A DNA stretch of 64,000 bases from Lycorma delicatula (Eukaryota; Arthropoda; Insecta; Hemiptera; Fulgoridae). The stretch's first letter is position 1, and every line of letters begins with the position of its first letter. Shown in pieces: positions 35,970 to 47,237 of this stretch. The position numbers and the translations under genes are program-made. The notes beneath the pieces were generated by a model that was not told where the DNA came from, did no database searches, and worked only from the letters and a program-made list of their open reading frames with translations. The stretch is taken from positions 135,163,571 to 135,227,570 of the forward strand of contig NC_134458.1 in the NCBI RefSeq assembly GCF_047948215.1, in the 5' to 3' direction.

Positions 35970-36067
35970 TCTCGGGAGATTATAGGCCAAGGCACCCACT
36001 AAGGATACGCAATGCGTAACTGCTGGTCCAGCCTCAGTAGTAGTGAGTATATAAAAAATATAAAAAT

Positions 36068-36082
36068 GTAGTATATGTACAG
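36068..36082. repeat. Target-site duplication, right copy, of the R1-clade element
   Basis: GTAGTATATGTACAG, identical to 35119-35133. Confidence 0.9.
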
Positions 36083-36257
36083 CAGTGAATCAAGGTCGGT
36101 TGCCTAGGTAATTTATTAAGCTAGTATGGTTAGGTATAATGAGTTATTACAATTCTTATAACTACTCAGAACTTGAAGTAGACAGTACTTTACATAAGAA
36201 ACAACTTAAAAAAATATCCAAACTGTAATTTTTTTCCTAAATAAAATCGTAAATGTC

Positions 36258-37580
36258 CTCCTGTGTTTCAAAATGGATATCAGGATTTTAAAGCTATGTA
36301 ATATTTCTCAGGTTTCATGTACATTGATTAATTATACATGAAATGAAGGAGGGACTCAAACAGTTATAGCTGTGTACAAGTTCATAAACAGATTCCTGTA
36401 CCTTCCGCTTGAAAGTGCTAATAGCAAAGATGGCGACCTCCCAACAGAAAGTGTTCTATGTTTTGCGGTTTGCAAAGTGTGAATCTATAATTACCGTTCA
36501 ATGTGATCTCCAACTGACAGTAAAATTCATAGATGGTATAAACAATTTAAAACCATTGGCCGTATTTGTAAAGGGAATAGTATAGGACGACCGAGTGTCC
36601 GAAGACAATTTTGAACGTGTAAGAGAGTCTTTTGTGCGTAGTCTTAGGAAATCCGTTAGGAAGGCTAGCTACGAATTAGCAATTCCAGCGATGTCTTTGT
36701 GTAGGGTTTTAAGGAATCGTTACAACTGCGTCCATATCGTTTACTGCTGTACAATATCTAAAGCCTACAAATTATGGTTTGCGTTATGAATCACAAAATT
36801 ATACGTTATACTTCGCAAATTAAATGACGCACCGTGACGATAAAGACGTTACCGTGTTATATTCAGTGACGAATCAATATTTCCTGTTAATGGAACAGTA
36901 AACTCTCATAATGTGCGTATCTGGGAGTCAGTAAATCCTCAGGAAATATTGCAGTGTGACGAGACTTCCCAAAACTGGATGTTTTTTGTGCCGCATCCCG
37001 ACGGAAAGTTTACGGGCCGTTGTTTTTCGCGGAAGAAAGTGTGTCTGGAATTAACTGTGTTGTTACGTTATAACTATGAATCTTTTCTCAACTGCAATAC
37101 GTAACACAACAGAATTTTATTTGGAAACAAGATGGTGCGCCTCTTCACTGGCATAACTCTGCATGTGATCGATTGATTGAAATTCTTCCCGACCGCTAGA
37201 TCGGTCGCTGGGGACCAGATGACCGTGCTTGTTTGCCGTGGTCTCCACATCTGTCCGATCTTACTCCACGCGATTTTTTTCTTTAGGGGTTTATAAAGGA
37301 TGAAGTGTATGTGCCACCGTAACCAGCTGACTTACCGGACTTGAGACACAGGATTGAAGTAGTTGTCGAATCAATCATTCTAGACTTGCTGATTAAAGTT
37401 TGGGATGAACAATCCTATCGGATGGGTGTGTGCCGTACGACAAATGGCGCTCACATTAAACACTTGTAGGAAAAACTATTTAAGTTACTCTTTCATTTCA
37501 TGTATAATTTATCGATGTAAGTATAATTTAATAAATTTTACATAATTTTAAAACCCCAATATTCATTTTGAAACATAACT
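36258..37580 (+). mobile_element. mariner-family DNA transposon, family M1, copy 2
   Basis: Same family as 28526-29918 but in the opposite orientation. The ends carry GTTTCAAAATGGATATC (left) and the reverse complement GTTTCAAAATGAATATTGG (right), and the inner inverted-repeat block ACATGAAATGAA is kept. The left boundary is less clear than the right and lacks an obvious TA, so the start is approximate. Confidence 0.85.
36430..37469 (+). pseudogene. mariner transposase (M1 copy 2), broken
   Basis: Starts at ATG 36430 (MATSQQKVFYVLRFAKCES), then a deletion relative to copy 1, then VSEDNFERVRESFVRS, RKSVRKASYELAIPAMS, FSDESI around the first catalytic Asp (frame broken), VRIWESVNPQEILQC, WKQDGAPLHWHNS around the second catalytic Asp, PDR.IGRWGPDDRACLP, LTPRDFF for the third block, then YVPP, DLPDLRHRIE and a stop at 37467-37469. 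Multiple stops and shifts make it inactive. Comparing the two M1 copies helps to separate ancestral residues from decay, for example the third catalytic Asp, which is kept here but lost in copy 1. Confidence 0.85.
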
Positions 37581-37839
37581 ATAATCGTGATTGACAAAAG
37601 TGCAATATCTAGATTATTCATAAATAGAGTATGAATGAAATTATATCTGTAGCAAGTTAGCATCTTGATGAAAAATATTATTAAAATATTTAACAAAAAA
37701 AAATTATTTTGAAGAAGTATTTATTAATAACAGATTTTTTATATATATACGCGACATAATTTCTTTTATACTGGAATTGAAACCTATGAAGTAGAACCGA
37801 AAACTCATTCGTTACAGTAATGTCAAAAAAATTTTGTCA

Positions 37840-38525
37840 AAGTTTGCATGACTTTTCCGGCTATTAACGATAAGAATTAAAAGAGTTAAAATCAGAAAAC
37901 AAAAAAAATGTGTTTTTTAAGATGGGGAATAAATTTTAAGAAAAATATTCATACATAGTTTAGCCTTAACAAATTTTCTTAAGTAAATTTTTCGTAAAAA
38001 TAACACCCCGTTCAATAAAAGCTAAAATAAGAAAAAAAAGGTTTTTGCAGTTAGATCCGCGGTCTATAATTTAAAAAAAATATTCTAGACCTTTCTTGAT
38101 AGTTCTGTTAATGAAGTATAAATTTTGATAAACCGAAGGGAGATAAAGCAAAAGAACAATGAATATATATTTCATTTTAAGAGGTGGGGGTTGATTTTTT
38201 TTATTATTTATACATGCAAAGTATGTAATAAAGGTTTCTTAAAATGTCTCTGAAGAAAGTCGAAATCTGTTTTTTCGCGATAACACCCACCCTCAATAAC
38301 GAATATTGAAAAAAATTAATACGATTAATTCCCCATATATAGAGCCCGATTTGAAGAAAATCTGTACGATCAATCCTGAGATATAAGGATACAAATAGTG
38401 CGACACAAACGTACGAACATACATATGCTTTTCTGTCCGACATCCTATTTTTGACGTGATCATCACATTTTCCTCTTTAATATAACTATTCTAGATAAAT
38501 GCGTTGAGGAAGTAAAAGGAAGTAA
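37840..38525 (-). repeat. Dispersed repeat RepA, copy 2
   Basis: The reverse complement carries the RepA landmarks TAGAATAGTTATATTAAAGAGG, TATATCTCAGGATTGATCG, GGGTGGGTGTTATCGCG, AGAGACATTTTAAG and CTCCCTTCGGTTT, in the same order as at 19640-20320. No protein seen. Confidence 0.7.
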
Positions 38526-38550
38526 AATTTTGTTCTCTAAGAACAAAATT
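38526..38550. repeat. Perfect 11-bp hairpin, 3-nt loop
   Basis: Left arm AATTTTGTTCT (38526-38536), loop CTA, right arm AGAACAAAATT (38540-38550). Confidence 0.9.
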
Positions 38551-40059
38551 ATCAAGTCAAGTGATGTCATATATTGAATTATTCATAAAGTTTTTTTTCT
38601 TGATTCTGTAGAATTTATTAACTGTTTTATTCTACTAAAAGTCTAGAACAAGTGAATATTATACCAAAATAATGAATCGTCTTCTTGAAACTCTCTCAAA
38701 AAAAAAAATAAATATGTGAATAGAAAGAAAACAGATATTTTACGAAGACAATGTGCTCACGTTCTTTTCACTAATAATTAGACATTTAATATTGTTTTGT
38801 GAAATACAAGACATCGATTTTTCCATAAACTTGTGTTCTCATTTACTAGATTATATGTGAGCAGACATTTTTCAGTCCAAACTGAAAAACAAAACCGCTA
38901 CTAAAAGATTTACCAATAATTATCTTTTAAATTGAGGTACACCATAAATAATTTTGGTTAGTAAAATCGTCATATATTTTGTGAATCACTCGTGCTGTTA
39001 GAATGAATCATTTGATAACTATTTTGTGGAAATTGGCGTAACATTTCTCGAATTATAAGATAAACAAAAGATAAAAAACATAACTAACCTCCTGGAATAA
39101 TTAGCAAAAATATGATTTAACTTCAAAAAATACGGTTAAAAAAGTTGCCTTTTATTTTTAGATTGAATATAAACAATCTGTATCAGTTAACAATTTTATG
39201 TCTTTGTAGAAAGGTTGTAATTTAAAGAGAAAAAATCTATTGTTGTGACAATGGAATGTTTATGATATAAATAAAAATAAAATAAAATAAAAAAGAAAAG
39301 TAGAGAGTAGCCTGCAACATGGGAGCGGAAGATGAACGAAGGAAAGGAGTCGGGCGGTCGGCATTAATTTAAAAAGGTGAAGGAAATGTCGTAGTCCTTG
39401 AATTAAACACGCAGTATTCAACAGCGTTCATTACATATACCGTAATAATCTCTATAAGATAACTGTAGTACAAAATATTAAACCTTTTAAAGTACGCACG
39501 AACAAAAGGATAATTAGTTATTTCGTATATTTACGGAAAACATTAAATTCTTATAATCCTGTCACTTACTATTAGAGTATGTAGACCAACAAAACTAATA
39601 GGCTTTTATATGTATATATATATGTATTTTATATGGTATTTTATATGTATATATGTATATACAAGGATGATCAATTTCTATTAAGTTTAAATCTTAAGAA
39701 TTATATTTAACTGTAGGTTAAAATTCGATTACTATATAAATATTCTGGTTACTAATTCAAATAAGCTGATATGAAATCAACAAAGAAAGCTTAAGTAAAA
39801 ATATGTTTAAAATATATGTTATACTAATAAATACGGCAACGTAAATCTGTTTCACAATCTATTCTAGAATGAATTATAACTTTGATAATCCCATTCTCTC
39901 TGATTTTTTAATCTGAAATAATTATTAAAATAAAAGTAAAAAAAATAATATTATTAGACTAATAGAACAGTAATAGGACTTAAGAATAGTCTAAAATTCG
40001 TAATACTGAACTCTAAAAACAATATTTTTTTATACAATGCGTTCATAAATTCACACAAC
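38551..40059. other. AT-rich non-coding stretch
   Basis: No gene recognised. A GC-richer purine patch at 39300-39365 (GGGAGCGGAAGATG, GGAGTCGGGCGG) is unassigned. Confidence 0.35.
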
Positions 40060-40239
40060 CCAAAACGGACATCGACCCTAGACTTGGAAGTTTTTTACTG
40101 GGTTTCTGGTGAGGCATATATGTATATTGATTGCTAAGACTACCATATAAAGTTAAAATGCATAGATCACGTGACTCGTCGTCCCTCTGTGTCAATAGTT
40201 TCGAAGCAATAGTATAAAAACCTTCACAGCTCTGCGTAT

Positions 40240-40860
40240 TTCTATTGTAGAATATTATTTAATCATTCGTTAATTGTTTTTATTGATTAATTTGCTCGAT
40301 AATGCAGTATCAAATAAATCGACTATTTTTCGTTTACTGTCTAAATTTTGTGATACAGGAATTGTAGCGGGTCGTAAAAGTAGTTGTCTATCAGTGCTAC
40401 ATAATGATAGTTTGCACGACTTTCATCAGTTGCTTTTACGTTCTCCGATCAAATTATTAGGAAACCTTCTCAACAGGTTAGATTTACAGTAAGGGTTATT
40501 TCCAAGTCTATAAAAAGATTCAAATTAGGCCAATGTTAAATTTGAGTTGTGCAAGAACAAAGAGAACCTAACTTAAACAGAACTTCAGAACTTCATTCGA
40601 GATGGTGTGCGGTTTTTTTTTGGACATTGTTTATCAGATGAACAGAAATTTCATCATTACACGCAGATTAGCAGCTAAAATAATAAAGTATAGAGTTTGA
40701 GAATCCTCATATTTATAGTGAAAGGTAATGTATGAATAAGGCAGGAAAGGTAGCCTACTATAATAATGTATTTTTAATAAAAGAATCGTCTCGTGACGTA
40801 TGTTTTGCTCTATCAGTGAACGCTGTTTGAAAATCGGTGTTGATATTATTCTTATTTTTT
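40240..40860 (+). pseudogene. mariner transposase remnant, N-terminal helix-turn-helix part
   Basis: The open stretch 40274-40492 contains AVSNKSTIFRLLSKFCDTGIVAG, LSVLHNDSLHDF and LLLRSPIKLLGNL. This matches the DNA-binding N-terminus of mariner-like transposases of the type with pattern NKSTI.RL..KF..TG.V and then SVL...........L..SP.KSLRKL (Pfam calls this region DUF4817-like). Downstream, after frame breaks, DEQKFHHYTQI may be the start of the catalytic domain. No inverted repeats were found and the C-terminus is missing. The family differs from M1 and M2. Confidence 0.6.
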
Positions 40861-42089
40861 TCTAAAAAGCAACGAAAGATCTAAAAAGCAACTGAATGCT
40901 GAAGGCTAGCAAACTAAACAGCCGTTTTTATCTAGTGACCTTTAGACACTGATACCCGAATTACTATGACAACTGTCCCAACCAGCTGGGCTAGCGGGTA
41001 TACGTTACTATGACAACTATCCTCTTCAGAATATTTCTTCATTAAATGTACTTTAGTAGTCGTGACAAAAAAAAAATTTCTGTTTGACAAGTTGGAACTT
41101 CTCGTTGACTGTTAAGAAAGAATAAAATAGATTCAAATAATTATTGAAATACGGTTGAATCATTGTACTTGCGTATACAAGTGTTTCAACCTACAGCTAT
41201 ATAAGGCAACGTATTATTTTCAAAAAGAAAATTGAAGTTTTATTGGACATTTTTCTTTCCTTTACAATCCTTCATGAATTCTAATCCTGAGATTACGTAT
41301 TTTTGATAAATATAGTAAGAAAAGATGTATTGCCATTTTGGCTCTTAGTTAGAGCCAAAATGGCAATGTTTTTTTAACGGATGCTGAAACTAGTAAAATT
41401 CAAGAGCCAAAAAAATAGGGATAAGAGAGAAAATGAGGAATAAAATTATTCAGAGATCTTTACTTTCCTGAGACGATTATTTTATTGAACATCAAATCCA
41501 CCAAATTTCAAACGATATTTAGCCAATCAATGAACTTTCTCTCTCATCAAAAAGTAATTTCGATCAGTATTTTTTTTTTTATTGCAAAAAATGCTTTAGA
41601 CCACAAAGACCACAAGCCCATACAATATCTCTATTCATTACGAAAATTTAAATCATTATAATTAATCTCATTTAATTATATTTAACTATCTTAAAATTGA
41701 CATGAATCCAGGTACTGCACACTATCATGAAACAGCTGATCAATATTAATATTAAACAATCACACAAACGATAGGTAGAATATACCTTATATTTGTATAC
41801 CAGTTGTATAACTGGTACTACAAAATAATTCCAATAATAATCGACTAGGAAATGTCAGAATATATTCAACCACTTTCACACGACGTACTAATGTTTCTCA
41901 ACCTTGATATATCAACAAATTATATATCCTCACACCAATAATCTCTTTCTGTATTTCAATTAATTTTTGTCTTTTCTATTTATAGAATATTAAATTGAAT
42001 ATGTGGTCAAATAAGTGAGGAAAAAGATTTATTAGTATTTATCAAGCCACGTAAGATGGTAATAAAATTAAATAAAAAAACTAGCAAAG
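40861..42089. other. AT-rich non-coding stretch
   Basis: No gene. It contains the perfect hairpin at 41329-41367. Confidence 0.4.
41329..41367. repeat. Perfect 17-bp hairpin, 5-nt loop
   Basis: Left arm ATTGCCATTTTGGCTCT (41329-41345), loop TAGTT, right arm 41351-41367 as its exact reverse complement. Confidence 0.95.
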
Positions 42090-42605
42090 AAATGCATGAC
42101 TTTCCAGGCTACGCCAGTTAAATCATACAATACGTTGGACAATTTTAAACCGAAGGGAGACAAAGTAAAAGAATAAAAAACAAATATTTCAATTTTAAGA
42201 GAGGAAGTTGATTTTTTGAAAATAAAGTTGATTGTTGAAGATAACAAATTTGGTTTAATAAAGTTTTATTTAAAATGCCTCTGAAGAAAATCGAAATTTT
42301 TTTTTTTTTTGTGATATCCCTCTATTCTCTTACCGAATTTAAAAAAATATAAATATTTTCAACGCCCAATATATAAATATATTTGAAGCAAGAAAATCGG
42401 TTCGGTCAATTCTGATATATAAAGCCCAACGAAGCGCGACACACACATACATAACATACGGTTTTTATTTTGGTCTAGATGAACCAGTTAGATCCTAAAA
42501 CTTAGAGATTGGCAAAAATTTGGATACTTTATTTTTGACACGATCACCAAACTTTTCCCTTTAATATAGCTATTCTAGTTATACTTGCCGGGAAAGTAAA
42601 AGATC
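42090..42605 (-). repeat. Dispersed repeat RepA, copy 3
   Basis: The reverse complement carries AGAATAGCTATATTAAAGGG, CTAAGTTTTAGGATC, CGCGCTTCGTTGGGC, TATATCAGAATTGACC, TAAGAGAATAGAGGGATATC and GAGGCATTTTAAATA, in the RepA order. Confidence 0.7.
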
Positions 42606-43299
42606 TCGAGAAAAAAAAAAATCAGGAAATTTGTATAAAGTTTTGGTCAGTTTTCATTACAGTGGATTTTATCCTATAATGGAACATTTATTTACATTTT
42701 GAGGAATATTCCCTACAATGAATAATTTAATTTCTTCCTACAACAAACAAAACCTCAGTGAAAATTCTTTATATCCTATGAATCTACGGCATAAACACTT
42801 TCTTTAGATTTTAATATTACTGTCGGCCAAACTCACAAACTTAAAAATAATAAAAAACTGAATTAGAGAGCATAGATTTTTCGTAAAACTCGAGAAATGT
42901 ATTCAAACAATTCAATACATTTTACAATTTCAACATAAAATAAAAATTATATAAAATCAGATATTTCCACTGACATGTGGTGTTACTCAGTTGCCCATTG
43001 TCTTTAATTAGTTTCTTGAAAAGTGAACCAATGAAGGGTACCGGAAAGGGGGTGCAGAAAAGTGATAGAGATTTACAAATTTTAGATATGCAGAATACGC
43101 TGTATTGCTTAGGTATTTACTGGGAAAAAAAGTAAATGATATCTGAAAGAAAAATAAACTGGATTAACAATAATTGGGGGAAGTATGAAAATAGAAAGGA
43201 ATTTGAAATAAATTCTAAAATTTGGTAGATCAAACGAGGTAATTAAAATACTTGAAAACACAATTTTCAATATGATTTACAATAATATGATACTTATCT
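42606..43299. other. AT-rich non-coding stretch
   Basis: No gene recognised. Confidence 0.4.
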
Positions 43300-43720
43300 T
43301 GAAAACTTAGAGGGAGGCCACCTGATAAATGAAAAGAAGATACTGAAAAAAAGTGTGGAAAGACAATAACACTACTAAAAAGCTTCAAATAAGCCTAAAT
43401 GAATCCGTGATGTATTATATGGTGCTGAGAACTAAATAATGAAACAAAGAGAAAGGAAGAAGATTTAGGCTTCAGAATTAATTTTCTTAAGACGTATTTT
43501 AAAAATCCATTGATGGGACAAGAGTATCATCGAAGAAATTAGAAAGAGGACAGGAAATAAAACTACGATGGATATGTTAATAAAGGACCTACAAATATCA
43601 AACCAAAGAGGGTGTATTATCAGAGAATGCATAGCACAAAACCGTGAGATCGTCTTAGGAAAAAATGATTATATTAATTAACTGAAAAGTAAGAGACAGC
43701 AAGAAATGGATTAAGAAACC
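43300..43720 (+). pseudogene. Possible degenerate LINE C-terminus
   Basis: Across frame breaks the plus strand reads like LKIHWWDKSIIEEIRKRTG, preceded by YYMVL and followed by TTMDMLIKDLQIS. This resembles the post-palm block of RTE-like or related LINEs (RR.LKI.W.....N.E...RTG). It is heavily decayed, and the exact clade cannot be told. Confidence 0.35.
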
Positions 43721-44589
43721 ACCAGCAACGCTTGTTGAATAGGATATAAGTAGAATGTAATCTTGAATGCAATTATTTTGGTCTACTATTTTCTGCGAAT
43801 TCATCCAAGGAAATTGTACAAAAAGCTGCTAATTAAAAACAAATTATTTTAGAATATTGTACTACCTTAATTAAAAAACAAATTACAACGAAGTATGGAG
43901 ATTAAAATAAGAGTGAAGTCATAGACGTTGGTTAAAGTAGTTTTATTTTATGCAAAAGTAAAACAAACTATTTGTACGTTGGAGGTTGAAGGATAAAATT
44001 GTAATTTCCAGAGAGTAAGGTCACGGATGTTGGCAACTTTAATGCATATACATATAATGGCTAATATAGGTGTAGGATACAATATACAGAGAAGGTGATC
44101 TAGTTTAGGTAATAATTAACTTAATAAAATGTTAGGTAACATGTAATTGATCTAGGAAAAGATTCATTAAATTTGATATAAATAAAATTAATTTTAATAT
44201 TTATTTTTTAGAAAAAAATTCGACATAAAGTGTTCAACTTTACAAAATATATTTTCTTAATTAACTAGTTAATAATAATTTTTTATATAACTGACAACAT
44301 TAAATTTCAAGGATAAATTAAAATAACACTTCATCTAATGGAAGATTTGCAAAAAGAAGAGGTAAAAAGTAATTAAGTTTATTTACCCATCTAAAAATAA
44401 CATATAACATATAAATTAAACGATTAATTATATTTTTTCTTAACGAGTCAAAACCATTTTCTTTACAATATCCAAGGCAGAAGATTAGCTAATTGTAAGT
44501 TAACATTCTAACCAGAATGAGATACGTAGGAAAACATATAATAAATGAAGCTTTTTTCAAAATTAACTTATCGTCAGTAAAATGAATGT
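43721..44589. other. AT-rich non-coding stretch
   Basis: No gene recognised. Confidence 0.4.
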
Positions 44590-45005
44590 AGGTTAAATTT
44601 GTGTAAAGTGGACGTAGGCGGAGTGAATTATTTAGTGCTTGATATCCGCAAAACAGCTGGAGACTCAGTGACGATAGATGTCCTCTCCCTTCGGCCCTCA
44701 TTTGGGGATACAAAAGTGGCAACGGTAGGGGTTCCGCCTTCCATTGCGGAGGATCTCTTTGAGGTTCCTCATTTGAGGTGTGGTGTCAAGACTGGAGTCC
44801 CGGTGGGGAAATCTCTACGAGGTCCCCTCATTAGAGGCATGGCGACTAATTAAACACAGAGTTTCGGCTGTCTGGGGGGGGGACGTTAGTTCTGGACTGG
44901 GCAGTTTGAGAAGATCGCACTCCTTGGAGCTGTGTTTATGCTTGGCTGCGGGTCCGACACCAGGAGGAGTAATAAACATTGATGAAATCAAAAAAAAAGT
45001 CTGTG
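44590..45005 (+). other. GC-rich island of unknown origin, probably a retroelement fragment
   Basis: A block of balanced to GC-rich DNA in AT-rich surroundings, ending at an A run (44990-44998). A frame at 44599-44853 gives TAGDSVTIDVLSLRPSFGDTK, then VATVGVPPSIAEDLFEVPHLRCG, and then runs out, and a second frame continues from 44780 to 45028. The first part is reminiscent of the region before the zinc knuckles in ORF1 (Gag-like) proteins of some R1- or jockey-type LINEs, but no CCHC motif follows. Two diverged copies of a GAGGT..CTCATT.GAGG..TGG unit lie at about 44760-44783 and 44819-44842. The family is not established. Confidence 0.35.
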
Positions 45006-45436
45006 TAAAGAAAAATGTCCTTATGTAACAGCGAAGTATTATAACTATTGTGTAACTTTTAACTGTTAAAGGATTTAAAACAAAAAAAAAAATTATTTAA
45101 TTTATTATGTAAGTCTACCATTAATAACTTACCAAATGTACAATCACATATTGGAAAATGGCATAATTATAAAAATACACTTTTCTAATATAATGTAATA
45201 GGGAAACATGACAACAGAAAATGTTATAATTAACTGACTTATACAACTAACATAAAGAGTCAGGCCTAAATTTATAAGTAACATTATTTCATTAGATGGA
45301 ATCTACAAAATTTTTAAAACATTTACCACATTTTAAATATCTGACAATAAAAATAAACAAAAAGAGACAAAATAAATAATTTTTTTAAATTTTTATTCTG
45401 ATCAGTATATAAAGAAACATCACGTAAGATATGGGT
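45006..45436. other. AT-rich spacer
   Basis: No feature recognised. Confidence 0.4.
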
Positions 45437-45448
45437 AGATATGCTTCT

Positions 45449-45735
45449 CCTACCCACCGGGGTGGTCTATTGGTGAACTCGTCATCGTAAATCAGCTGAT
45501 TTCGAAGTCGAGAGTTCTAAGGTTAAAATTCTAGTAAAGGCAGTTACTTTCATACGGATTTGAATACTAGATCGTGGATACCGGTGGTGGTTGGGTTTCA
45601 ATTAACCTCCCATCTCAGGAATGATCGACCTGACACTGTACAAGACTACATTTCATTTACATTCATACAATCACCCTCATTTATCTTCTCAAGTAATACC
45701 TTACGGTGGTTCCGGAGGCTAAACAGAAAAAGAAG
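45449..45735 (+). mobile_element. tRNA-derived SINE, family S2, tail A (copy S2a)
   Basis: Flanked by an exact 12-base direct repeat AGATATGCTTCT (45437-45448 and 45736-45747). The head GGTGGTCTATTGGTGAAC contains an A-box-like TGGTCTATTGG, and the B box has decayed (GTTAAAATTC). The body has ATACGGATTTGAATACTAGATC, GGTTTCAATTAACC and TGTACAAGACTAC, and the tail AGTAATACCTTACGGTGG then TTCCGGAGGCTAAACAG ends in A-rich DNA. The tail is the same as in the S1 copies at 4.4 and 5.6 kb, although the heads are different. Confidence 0.88.
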
Positions 45736-45747
45736 AGATATGCTTCT

Positions 45748-46324
45748 TCACGGATAAAAAAAAACTGTCCCACCATAAGCTGGATAGATAAAACGTTGAA
45801 CATAGTGTATATGTTTAATTATAGAATAAAAAGTATACACGATTAAGTCATTTTAATTATTTTAAATATAAACATACGAAATAATGAATATACTAAATAT
45901 AAGAAGTAACTTCTAAGTAATCCTTAACAATTCAGAAAACATTAAAGAAAATTGTTTAAACAAATATTCATGTATACGTTGAACCGGATGCAGAAAATTT
46001 ACGTTTATTTTTAAAAAACTCTTTTTTAATTTACTTTTTTTTTAAATTTACGTTAATTAGTAGTTAAAAAGTCATCGACAGAGTAATATCGTTGTTGTAA
46101 ATGAAAATCTTTTAATGGTATTTCAAATAAATTGAAGGGAAGATCTTTTTCAAGGTTCAGTAATTTATTAAAAATACAGAACTATTTTCATTACGCGATA
46201 ATATTTCGGTTATCTAGTTTCTTGAATTTGAATATTGTTATTTTATAAGAATAAGTGACCGCATTCTTTTCAACAATGATTCCACATTCATAGATATAAA
46301 CATCAAGGATACGTTAACATTTTT
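45748..46324. other. AT-rich non-coding stretch
   Basis: No feature recognised. Confidence 0.4.
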
Positions 46325-46445
46325 AATTTCCTGAATATCAATCTTCATGATTCATATTTATCGGCGCCAAACAATAATTTGAGAGTCCATTTTTGGATTT
46401 TGAGGGAGCCCAAAGAATTAACATTAATACTTTATACCCGAATAC
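46325..46445 (-). repeat. Dispersed repeat RepE, copy 2
   Basis: The reverse complement matches 15868-16005 in the phrases TTGGGCTCC.TCAAAA and ATTGTTTGGCGCC.ATAA. Confidence 0.6.
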
Positions 46446-46864
46446 ATATAAAGATTATAAATATTTAATAGTAATGACGAGAAAAAAATTCATCTTATAA
46501 AATATCCAGAAATTTTCCTTTATAAGAAAAGAAATATTGTCTTTATCATCAATGGAAATTTTATCCACGCCATCATTAACGTTATATCTACTTGAGGAAC
46601 ACAGTGCCATGGTTTTATTTCTAACTAAAGTTTAATCGTTACAATCCTACAATCAATAATTTTATCAACTGCCAACAAAGAATTTTCGAGTCCTTTTAAG
46701 TAATTATCTTTCGATATAAATACAACTGTCAAAAGATATTTAAACTGATCTGAATAAATAAAATAAAAATAAATGAACTGTATTTTTTAAACATTTTCCC
46801 CTCAAAGATTTTAAGGATTAAAATGTAAATATAACATCACTAGCACAAATGCACCAAAAATATT
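46446..46864. other. AT-rich spacer
   Basis: No feature recognised. Confidence 0.4.
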
Positions 46865-46982
46865 GGTTACTGTTGTTTTTTTTTTTTTTTTATATGGAAT
46901 TTTACGGGCATCGACTGCTAAGGTCATTAGCCCTCGTCACAATCTTTAAAAGAAAATACTATCACCATCTGGATCGTCATAT

Positions 46983-47005
46983 GTAAGGGTGTAAAGGGCC
47001 CTTAC
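46983..47005 (-). other. LINE 3' UTR stem-loop 1
   Basis: In the sense (minus) strand GTAAGGG, loop CCCTTTACA, CCCTTAC: a 7-bp stem around a 9-nt loop. It shares its loop with the stem-loop at 47076-47094. Confidence 0.7.
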
Positions 47006-47075
47006 ATTTTATTTAAACGCACAAACTACACAAAACATTTAAGACATAAAAGACAAGGACAATCACAAACACTTA

Positions 47076-47094
47076 CGGGGTGTAAAGGGCCCCG
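47076..47094 (-). other. LINE 3' UTR stem-loop 2
   Basis: In the sense strand CGGGG, loop CCCTTTACA, CCCCG: a 5-bp stem around the same 9-nt loop as stem-loop 1, although the stem sequence differs. Confidence 0.7.
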
Positions 47095-47237
47095 ATATTA
47101 AAATTTGAGATAAGGTTCTCAAAAGACCATGAAATTAAAATTAAAATTAAACTTATCAATACCATTTCTTTCTTTATATATATATATATATAAACTACCG
47201 CTTAGAGTATCTCTTACCACAGCTTTAAACTTTCATT

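Larger units (their letters stand above)
35134..36067 (+). mobile_element. 5'-truncated R1-clade non-LTR retrotransposon
   Basis: Only the last part of ORF2 and a GC-rich 3' UTR are present, bounded by an exact 15-bp direct repeat (35119-35133 and 36068-36082). The composition (GC-rich) contrasts strongly with the surroundings. The 3' UTR (35716-36067) contains two strong potential stem-loops. The flanks are ordinary AT-rich DNA and not 28S rDNA, so this is either a dispersed R1-clade family or an R1 copy inserted off-target. Confidence 0.9.
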
